This document shows, one piece after another, positions 22,601 through 31,401 of a stretch of DNA of 64,000 nucleotides (positions are counted from its first letter, which is position 1; each line of letters begins with the position of its first letter). The DNA is from Ornithodoros turicata (Eukaryota > Arthropoda > Arachnida > Ixodida > Argasidae). Location: the NCBI RefSeq assembly GCF_037126465.1, contig NC_088210.1, positions 21,911,511 to 21,975,510 on the forward strand. The letters run 5' to 3'. A program made the position numbers and the translations under genes. The notes beneath the pieces were generated by a model that was not told the DNA's origin, ran no database searches, and was given only the letters and a program-made list of their open reading frames with translations.

Positions 22601-23640
22601 CTCAATATGAGCACTTTCATTATTTCACTGAACATAGAAAACAAGGTAAGACTGACCTCTTTGTCTCTTCTGAGGCCAAATTTTGGTGGCCGTTCTTCCT
22701 GTACCTGTTCACCTGCAGAATAATGAGCTGAATATGTGTGCTTAGTTTCAGCTCAATAGGAGCACTTTCATTATTTCACTGAACATAGAAAACAAGGTAA
22801 GACTGACCTCTTTGTCTCTTCTGAGGCCAAATTTTGATGGCCGTTCTTCCTGTACCTGTTCACCTGCAGAATAATGAGCTGAATATGTGTGCTTAGTTTC
22901 AGCTCAATAGGAGCACTTTCATTATTTCACTGAACATAGAAAACAAGGTAAGACTGACCTCTTTGTCTCTTCTGAGGCCAAATTTTGGTGGCCGTTCTTC
23001 CTGTCCCATTTCACCTGCAGAATAAAGACCTGAATCTGTGTGCTTAGTTTCAGCTCAATAGGAGCACTTTCATTATTTCACTGAACATAGAAAACAAGGT
23101 AAGACTGACCTCTTTGTCTCTTCTGAGGCCAAATTTTGGTGGCCGTTCTTCCTGTACCTGTTCACCTGGAGAATAATGAGCCGAGTATGTGTGCTTAGTT
23201 TCAGCTCAATATGAGCACTTTCATTATTTCACTGAACATACAAAAGAAGGCAAGACTGACCTCTTTGCCTCTTCTGAGGCCAAATGTTGGTGGTCGTTCT
23301 TCCTGTCCCATTTCACCTGCAGAACAGAGAGTTGAGTATGTGTGCCCAGTTTCAACTCAATAGGAAAATTTTTATCATTTCACTGGACATGGAAAGGAGG
23401 ATTGACCTGCTGGTATTTCTTGGGGCCATAAATCGGTCCTTAGAGTCCTATTCCACTTGCAAAATAAAGAGCATCTAGTACTGAGCATGTGCATATAATT
23501 TCTGCTCAACCTGAGCTCCTTAATGGTTTTGCTGAGAATGGAAAAGAAGATAAGACCCAGAAGAAGAAGGTAATCCCTTGGGGGTTTCCTGAGGCCATAT
23601 TACGAAAGCCCTTCTTGCAGTACCATTCCAGCTGCAAAAT
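16640..23640 (-). repeat. Satellite array B, 149-151-bp monomer, minus orientation
   Basis: About 46 units. The reverse complement of a unit (TTCTGCAG-GTGAACAGGTACAGGAAGAACGGCCACCAAAATTTGGCCTCAGAAGAGACAAAGAG-GTCAGTCTTACC) aligns along its length with array A. It is therefore the same family in the opposite orientation. Units containing GACCTCTTTGTC are 151 bp and those with GACCTCTGTC are 149 bp, so no long reading frame survives. Higher-order copies are visible: 22378-22640 recurs at 22976-23240 (four-unit shift, about 600 bp), and 18337-18534 recurs at 19681-19878 (nine-unit shift, 1344 bp). Confidence 0.93.
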
Positions 23641-24142
23641 TATGCTTAGTAGTGTGTTTAATTTCAGTTTAGTCTGATCTTTTTTTTTTTTTTTACTTTA
23701 AATAGAAAAGTAGGTACCAACCTCTCCGTGTTTCCTGATGCGATGTTTGTTCCCATTGTACCTAGAAAATAATGGACACCTTATATATGAGTATGCATGT
23801 TTAAGTTGAGCTCAATCTAAACTCATTTTGTTTCGCCACCAGTTGCAAATGTCCTTCTTTCTGTCCAATTGTACCTGCGAAATGAAGAGCACCTACTACT
23901 GAGTTCCCCTAGAAAACTGAGCCGACATTGCATAATTCGAATGAGAGAGAAGCTCGTATATTTTCCATCTGAAACCGAAATGAAATGAATGGAAGACTCC
24001 CGAATAATTTGTTTCCACGAAAAAACAAAGAAAGAAGGAACCCCTCAAGTAGCTTTGTATAGGTAGGTTTGAAAAGAATGACATGAATGTCAAAAGTTTC
24101 TATAGATTTCTCAAAAATGTGACATGCATGCGGCACAACCGC
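23641..24142 (-). repeat. Diverged outer units of the satellite (right) and flank
   Basis: Two or three degraded minus-strand relatives (for example near 23760 and 23840-23880, reverse complement CAGGTACAATTGGACAGAAAGAAGGACATTT) mirror those at 9784 in the left half. The stretch 23890-24142 then shows no recognisable unit or gene and ends where the inverted arm begins. Confidence 0.55.
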
Positions 24143-24589
24143 GATGGACGTTGTTAAAAGGGTGCAGTTGTCGAAGCACCTGTCACGGGGTCAGCTGGGA
24201 CACGATGATCATATACTAGAGGCTACTTTCTATCTGTCAGCCCCAATTAAATATTTCTAGCTGCCACTACAACATTAGTACTAATTGTCTTTTGACTATT
24301 ATCTCTGAGTACTTCGAACAATTTGTGCGGCTCCCTTTATATGCAATTTTACCATTCATGGGCTATTGAGTGTGACAATTTCTGACGGTTACTTTGAGCT
24401 GTTCCTGATATTTTAGACCTCGTATTTCGAAGACGTCTTGACCACTGATACTGTAGAATACTTTTTTTTATATATATTCTGTATTTCAATATCTTTACGA
24501 GCATTTCTACTTCCAGAGTTTTCTGTCTACTAGTATTGCTTCCCGATTATGTCTGACTTGTATTCATTTTATTAGCTGTGTGACTTTCT

Positions 24590-25200
24590 GACATGTATTC
24601 CATTCGTCGACGACTAGTGTCACCCCTGGCTGGCATTCTCTCCACATGTATGCTTGCAAGAGTTGATCCAACGCTCGCTTTTCGGATGCCACGAAATACC
24701 ACTCGTCAGGAATTCATCGGATGCGACTCGAAGGTGGCTTTTACAGCTCAGTGGCGTTTCCGCCTATACGACACGTTGACTCTCCGAGGTACCATCACTG
24801 TGGTGATCTGGAAAATGGGGAGCACATGGTTCTCCATCGCCCACAGTGCCAACCTTTCTGGGCCACACTTACAATGCGTCTAACTACTGGACTAACTACT
24901 CACCAGACCAGACTCCCGCTGTCTCACTATGACAAAATTGCTCGTTCCACGGTCAACTCTAGCCCGACAACGTTCTGCCCTGAAAGCACTGCTAACCTTC
25001 TTGGACAAACGTGGTACTTTGGTACTCACTGTCTGGCTCATCAACCTAATTACAGCGACGAATGGGGTAGCATATCGCCTCTGCCGATGAAACACCCAAA
25101 TGATCGTCACCCAAATAAAAAGTTTTGTTCCTACATGTATTCGTTGCTGTCTTCTGGAATAAACGGCTACATTTCCTTGAGTATGAGGGCTTCTTGATTT
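24590..25200 (+). pseudogene. Degenerate 3' end of a non-LTR retrotransposon (right copy)
   Basis: Counterpart of 8430-9140. The conceptual product starts MYSIRRRLVSPLAGILSTC and continues MLARVDPTLAFRMPRNTTRQ. Frameshifts then interrupt a region matching the zinc-knuckle/LL.FL LINE tail. No intact enzyme domain remains. It ends near the TACATGTATTCGTTGCTGTC segment shared with the other arm. Confidence 0.55.
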
Positions 25201-27620
25201 TACTGCTTTCTTCGGTACTATTATTATTACCGATACTATTAGTGACAGCCACTACCACATGACATTCTACGACCATGCACGTGATGGTGTGACACGTGAT
25301 ATTGCCATCCCTGACTGCCCGATAAAGCTATACTGCATTTGAACGCGTCTGGCACAATATTACATTATTATATTGGCACAACTTTTACTGTTATATGCCT
25401 ACTATTGATTTGGTACACAAATTGCTTTCCGAAATGGGCTGGCCGACGTTGAGATGTCAGCGTTGGTTCCACGTTAGGCTTAGTCTGCATAGCCTACGTG
25501 AACAGGGTATACCTTTCCATTAGGCGAACAATAACGACTACATGCTGGCGTCCGGAAGGCCTTTCCGTGTTCTTTATGCGAAAAAGATGGCGGGAAAATA
25601 CCTCCAAACATCTGTGCATGCTTTCCCGGCTGTGCTGGGAGGTGCGACGAGGGAGTGCAGAGGATTGTTTCTTGTAGTTTAAGCATATTCACTGCGCATG
25701 TTCCCACGTCCCGTTCTTAGCAAGACTGAGAGAAGATAACCGAATCGCGCCAAACGCCCCGTGAAATCAAGATCACGCACGTCTAGATACACAGCCTGAT
25801 AATGACCTGTGAAAACCTTGAGGTGAACCCGCTGATAACCTGCGTAAGGAGGTGAAGCGAAAAACAGGAAGATGGTTGTTGACGCTGAAAGTTCGTCAAA
25901 TATGCTTGGCCATATACCATCCATTTCCTATGTTTTGCATCGGATGGGTTTATTGCAATGACGATGCCAAAAGACACTTAATGGTTTTCAATGTTGAATT
26001 CAGTGCCTGCGTTGAACGCGTAAAGCCTTATAAGGGCATATAGGCGAGCAACAGCTACGAACGTAAACAACGAGGGTTAGCCGAGGCAGGTTACAAACAT
26101 GGACGACACAAACACGTGATCAGATCGTATAGACCACCATATATGAGACCGTATAATCAGCATATATGGCCGGAATTCGAAAAGTACAGGTTCAGATCCT
26201 GGAGTCTGTACCATTTTCTCGAGTTGCTTGATTTAGTAGATACGTACACGCGATAACTGCTGCTATGCCGGTACATGCAAGAATAGAACACGGCTTTAGA
26301 CAACTGTTACACATATTACACTGGACCCATACACACGGGACTAACGGATAATGTAAGGACAAATGGACTATGGCGCCCTTACGGCATCCGTTCATCTTTT
26401 ATTTGATATACTTCGTCTTGTTAGCATAGGAAGGGTAACTGTAGAAGTAGCAACCACAGTAAGGTGAACGGGAACAAAGACTAACAGCACAGACACCATT
26501 TTGACAATAAGGACGGGAAGAATATGTTGGGAAAAAAAAGAAAGACATTAACTCAAATCAACTACACACAACCAGAAAAACTCGGTAAGTATAGTGCCCT
26601 GCCTTGTCTTCTGGACCCCAGGTTCCATACCACAGAAGGTAGTACTACAGGTAGTTGGAACAGCATACTAATGCAGAATATAACCGTAACATAAAACATA
26701 TACTTTCACAGACTTGTCCTTCATAAGGGTAATAGAGCAATATGATTATCGGCAATTCTTAGCCTATGGACGCGCACACTTACCTAAATTATCCTTACTT
26801 CCACAGTCTAGCAACACTAGTAAAGTTTGGCCAAGCACGCCAAGCACGCTGTTTGCGCACGCTACCAACATGGCAAATTCAAAGACCGCGAACGAAATGC
26901 GGTACACAGTTATTGTCTTGCCCTGCAGACACAGTTGTTAGATGATGTCCTTTCTCTCGTAAAATAAACTGAAGCTGTCACGCACCATTATTAAATACTG
27001 ATCAGTCACACAATCTTCTAGTATTACGCGCTTGTCTCACACTAAGAATATGAGTTTTTGTACGAAGTGTCATACTGTGCCAGTTCTTCCGTTTGTGATT
27101 GTATATATTTTTTATGTTGTGATATCATGTACGCAATCTATCGCTTTAACCACTGTTGTGTTAGCTGAAGAGCAGGACTGGGGCACGTCGAGCTACATAA
27201 TGTATCTTTTCTACCCGGTAGTAGTTCACTCAGAATTTCGTCCTTGGGGATAGGGTGGAGGTTGAGCTCTGCAAGGGGGTGCATTTACGTGCTTTTGACA
27301 AAATATTGCGCAATCTCACAAAATTTTAGGGGAGTCTCCTCTAGATTTTGGGGGTGTAGGAGGGGAGGGGTCTGGATAAATCATTTCTCCCCGGTATTCT
27401 GTAGTTTTCTTTTTCTTCTTTCTTTCTTTTTTTTTTTTTTTGTATGTTACATGCAATAAAATGAAAACTATGCCAGGATTGCATCGCTTAGAAATCTAGC
27501 GTTTCATCGTTTTGCAACTCATTAGGGAAGGGGGTGGTACTGCGAGGAAAGCCGTTGGGACAACAGGACACGCACGTTTATCCTGGAAACCAAAATCTCG
27601 AATTATCCTTAGATAAGACG
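25201..27620. other. Noncoding part of right arm
   Basis: Inverted counterpart of 6099-8250. No gene recognised. It includes an ATTATTATTACCGATACTATTA AT-rich patch near 25220, a tandem CCATATATGAGACC/CATATATGG patch near 26130-26170, and a T run at about 27425-27443. Confidence 0.5.
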
Positions 27621-28600
27621 CGTGGCGATAGCAAGGTGTTATCGCCGATAGTGGTCTCACACGTGCGGTTTCCCTCTTTACTGCGAGGGAAACTGAAGCT
27701 TATATAACCCGTAGCGCTACCAGCTCAGGAAGGAGAGCTATCCTGACGACTGGCATGGGCAACATCTCTGACGGACGGATTCTTTCGGCAGCTAACAGCT
27801 TACGGCAGTGGTCTACTGCAGGGAACGGCGATGTAAGCGAATAATTTTTGCTGTTTGGCCTGAATATTGCTCGTGTTCTCTGGAGGTGCTGTGGTTAGAC
27901 AGGTGGTGGGAACCACGTGGGATTGAGGGTCTCAATTCCCATAGTTTGGCGCCCAACCTCGGATTCGACCTGTCGAGCTGCAGCTGCTTGTCCAGGGAAC
28001 ATGAGCAGATGGTTGTTAGCGGCTTTCGCTAGTGTTTCATCGCTTTCCGTTTTATTTGTGGTTTCCCGCAGCTTGCCTCCTCTTGCCGGTCACGCCGCCG
28101 AAGAGGAATCTCTGCTCCCTCGACAGTGCCTTGGAGGCGGCACAGGACCTACTACAGCACATTGCATCACTCCGAACGCTACTGTAGCAACAGCTCTGCA
28201 GGACCCCCGCCGCGCCTGAACTTGACGGCAGCGACGCTTTCTAGCCACAGCGACCCCAGGTCTCAAGACGTTCCTCATCGACTTGGTCGCTTGCCGGCAG
28301 CTCCTGGCTGTCTTCTCCTTCCGATGACACCTTGCACTTGCCAGACGTTTGAAAAGGTGGGAGTGTGGCGATAGCAAGGTGTTATCGCTGATAGCCCCCC
28401 CCCCCCCCCTCCTACACGTGCAATCTCCCTTTCTACTGCGAGGGAACCTGAAGCACAGAAAAGTATCTTGACGACTGTTGCTCACAGCGGACAGATTACG
28501 ACGCAGTGGTTTTCTGCAGGGAACGACGAGATAAGCGAATAAACATGCTGTTGTTGGTTGGCCTAAGCGTTGCTGTTGTTCTCTGGGGATGGGTACAGGT
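27621..28600 (+). mobile_element. TRIM-like miniature LTR retrotransposon (right copy)
   Basis: LTR1 is about 27621-27944: it starts GTGGCGATAGCAAGG, has a TATA box TATATAACCC at 27701, and ends CAATTCCCATA. The PBS-like TTTGGCGCCCAAC follows at 27944-27956. The internal region (27957-28350) has a short frame from the ATG at 28000 with a hydrophobic start, of unknown meaning. A polypurine tract (GAAAAGGTGGGAG, 28351-28363) directly precedes LTR2, which starts TGTGGCGATAGC at 28364 and fades near 28600. The layout LTR-PBS-short insert-PPT-LTR is that of a terminal-repeat retrotransposon in miniature. The same element sits at 5025-6098. Confidence 0.72.
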
Positions 28601-28984
28601 TCCAAGAAGTTCACGGGACAGGCGAGCTACACTTTGCGACACCGTTGCGGCGAGCGGACTCGTTAGGGTGGTGGAGTGCGCCGGTAACAAAGCACATTCT
28701 AGCGATACCGAAACTACCCTGGTGTCTCAACCAACGCACTCTCCCATCCCTTTCAATGAGCCCGATTCTGCTCTCCGCTAGGGTGTCGTGTCGAAGGAAA
28801 ACAAGTACGCCGGATGAGTGTTCCGCACATTTTTGTCGGGACCTGTGCCACGTAAGGAATTTTGCTGTGCCTTCTTGTGGCAGTTCGGAATTTGAAGTGA
28901 GGCGCGTTTGAAATCACTATCCTCTAAAACGCGTCCCAGTCAGACCTCAGGATACGTAGAGGTCTGAACAAAAGTGGATCCCGG

Positions 28985-29745
28985 ACAGCTGCTCACCAAA
29001 AGACTGCTGATGCCTGACAATTGCTCACCACAGAACCGCTGAAACTGGACAACTGCTCACCGCCTCTTTCACAATGTTGTGATCAGATAGATATATTAAG
29101 GTAATCACTAAATAAAGTTGTTGCTATTTCTGGTTTATTTGATGCAATTTTATTTCGCGTTTATGGCGCTCATGCACGACTTTTTTGCGTTGGCTGAACT
29201 TTTTAACCTCCTAAGGTTGAGTTCTTACATCCATAATTAAAACCCAGAGGAACACAAACGACACTGTCGCAGTACTGCATGTCCCTGTTTTAGTCATGCA
29301 TGTCGCTCATCACAAGCTCGCCTCCTTCCCTGCCATTTTGCGAGTTCTTGACCTTTCTCGTGGACAAAGCGAAGACAAGCGTGCTTTTGGAGCCGTGCTG
29401 TTTATTTTCGTCGTAAGGCTTAGGAAGCGGATGCAAATCCCCACGGCTTCTATGTGTCTTGGAAGATCCTGGTGACGCAGGTAGTCCTGACAAGGACGCT
29501 TCAGGCGCATAGAAATCTCTCTCCCTTAAGATTTCTATGTTCATGCGTGCCTCCAAGTGGATGACCTCTCGCCTCAACCTCTTCGCTGGTGGATTTCCTA
29601 GATCTATATTTGAAGCAACCTTAGAACGTTAAAAAGTTCAGCTAACATAAAGTCGTATTGGGCGCCATAAATGCGAAATAAAATCGCGATATACGTGTAA
29701 AGGCCGCGAGCAATTGCCCGGCCTCAGCAGTTTTTTGGTGAGCCC
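28985..29745. mobile_element. MITE/fold-back element with long inverted ends
   Basis: The left end (about 28985-29225) contains GCTCACCAAAAGACTGCTGATGCC.., GCAATTTTATTTCGCGTTTATGGCGC and GCTGAACTTTTTAACCTCC. The right end (about 29610-29745) contains the reverse complements: GTTAAAAAGTTCAGCTAAC, GCGCCATAAATGCGAAATAAAATCGC and CCTCAGCAGTTTTTTGGTGAGC. The internal 29225-29610 segment has a small minus-strand frame of no known family. A target-site duplication could not be fixed by eye. Confidence 0.65.
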
Positions 29746-30970
29746 AACAAGAGCGTATCTCCTTCCATTTCATGAAGTTCGGATTCTCTCTTGGTGCAGA
29801 AGCGGTTCCGTGTACAATGCGGCACCCAATTCATTGAATGCAGATGGAATATACAGCTTTATAGTCGGAATAAAATATCAGAAAAACCCCTATCTACTTC
29901 AGGAATTGGAACACGCCTCCTTACTCTGCGGACGAGAGAGAGAAGAAAAAATCTGCGAGCACGTGATTTGTTTTCTGCGCGTGGTATGATATTGTTAACG
30001 ACTGGCATGGAAAGAGATTCATTATTGGGGGATGGGCGATGCATACCCTATTGATGCCATCGCTGGGTGTGCATCCTTTGATCCATCAGTTTGCATCTGT
30101 ACTTTTCTACAAACTGCAAACGTTTCCCTCTCTTACTGTATGCAACTCTGGAAGTTGTGAATACATTTATTGGCCCCCAATAATGCGAATTGTATAGTAG
30201 GACCGATAATATGTAACCAGAGAAAAGGTTCCAATCAACTTTTGGGAGCGTGCACGCGCGTAGGAACATATCGCGACCAACCACGGGTTGTCACGCAGAA
30301 ATGCTAGTCTTTGTACACGTGGACTGATTGAAGCGGATTGACGCTCTCTGCGGACAGGGCCGGTGCCAGGGATGTGCGGGGCCTGTTTCACACGATTAAG
30401 TGCATACTTGGTATAAAAAAAAAAAAAAAAAGAGGAAGTTGAGGGCTTCGTGCGCGAGCCCTAAACCCTACTCCCATGGTCACGCGGTACAACGCTGTCA
30501 CGTGACCAACTTCTACTCGAGGCTGAGTTGTGGAACGCACCTAATTTGCATAATCTCTACGGTATGCTACCTAGTTTGCAAACTACCTTGTAAGTTCGGA
30601 ATCAATGTTTTGACGCCGTCACCGCGCCGCCGTCCGAAAAGCGATGATGACGATGACGATCGAGCGGATTACGTATTGGGTCCGCATAAATCGAACGCGT
30701 GGCTGTCCCACTGCACAACGTTTCACGAATTTTCGCGACTGCCTCGATCTCATCCACGACGTGAATGTGTGCCAACGAAGCTGCTGCACCGATCTTCAGA
30801 ACTATTCGGAGACTGCAAATACTCAAAATCGCTTGCAAATACTGTTCGAATAGCAAACACTTCCATGCAAATTGCAAATTTTGTGTGCATGCGTAAGAAA
30901 TTTCCTTGATGTGTCACAACCCTTTCAACATTTCATCACAGAGCAAACAGTGAAACTCTACCCTTTGCAA
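29746..30970. other. Intergenic stretch downstream of RNF10, no feature recognised
   Basis: A 16-base A run near 30416-30431 and a GATGATGACGATGACGATCGA patch at about 30641 are the only notable items. The reading frames here show no family resemblance. Confidence 0.45.
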
Positions 30971-30971
30971 G

Positions 30972-31401
30972 AGTTCATTTATTCAGCTTTGTCTCACACA
31001 AATGACAGTGGGAAGTTGCTATAGTTAGTAAAGTACATATTGATTCAAAGTAAATTGAGGAATGAAAATGGTGGTAGCGCAAAGCAACCAAGGCCATGTC
31101 TTCATCAGTATCTGGTGTTCCACCGCGACAGTGTTTCAGGTTTTTCCACAAAACTAGTATTCCATTGAAGAACCAAGGAATGCACAGCAAGCATAAACAA
31201 GATTTACTAAAAACAACAATGTAGCAAGTGTCCCAAAAGTTATCCCCTACACGAACAGTGGCACATCGATTGTGCACGCTTACGAAGCCCGGTCAGACTT
31301 GCTAAGGTGAGATGGGAAGTATCCACTTTGCAGACGAGTTTTGGAACAGAAACATAAGCCATGTGGCCGGTACGTATCGAAGAAACACACGAGTGTGATC
31401 G
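30972..31401 (-). other. RNF10: RNF10 3' untranslated region with poly(A) signal
   Basis: On the minus strand, about 430 bases after the RNF10 stop codon, the hexamer AATAAA occurs at 30978-30983 (plus strand TTTATT). It is the first canonical signal in a suitable position. The exact cleavage site is inferred. Confidence 0.55.

Larger units (their letters stand above)
24143..28700 (+). repeat. Right arm of giant inverted repeat
   Basis: Inverted counterpart of 4930-9712. From inside outward it holds a segment matching 9712-9281, the LINE 3' remnant (24590-25200), noncoding blocks shared with 7400-8250 and 6180-6830 of the left arm, and the TRIM-like LTR element (27621-28600). By eye, similarity is highest in the TRIM LTR (most of the first 150 bases match) and lower elsewhere. 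The two arms are therefore old and have diverged, which argues against a recent assembly duplication. Confidence 0.85.

Noticed and set aside
28090..28614. 174-codon minus-strand frame in the right arm
   Set aside because: Runs antisense through the TRIM internal region and LTR2 including the C-rich tract; low-complexity chance frame.
4930..28700. Assembly artefact (haplotype copy joined in reverse)
   Set aside because: The arms differ by many substitutions and private indels (for example the palindrome at 5771), more than expected between alleles; long reads would still be a worthwhile test.
4930..28700. Maverick/Polinton or other large self-replicating DNA transposon
   Set aside because: No polymerase, integrase or capsid-like frame in the arms or the centre.
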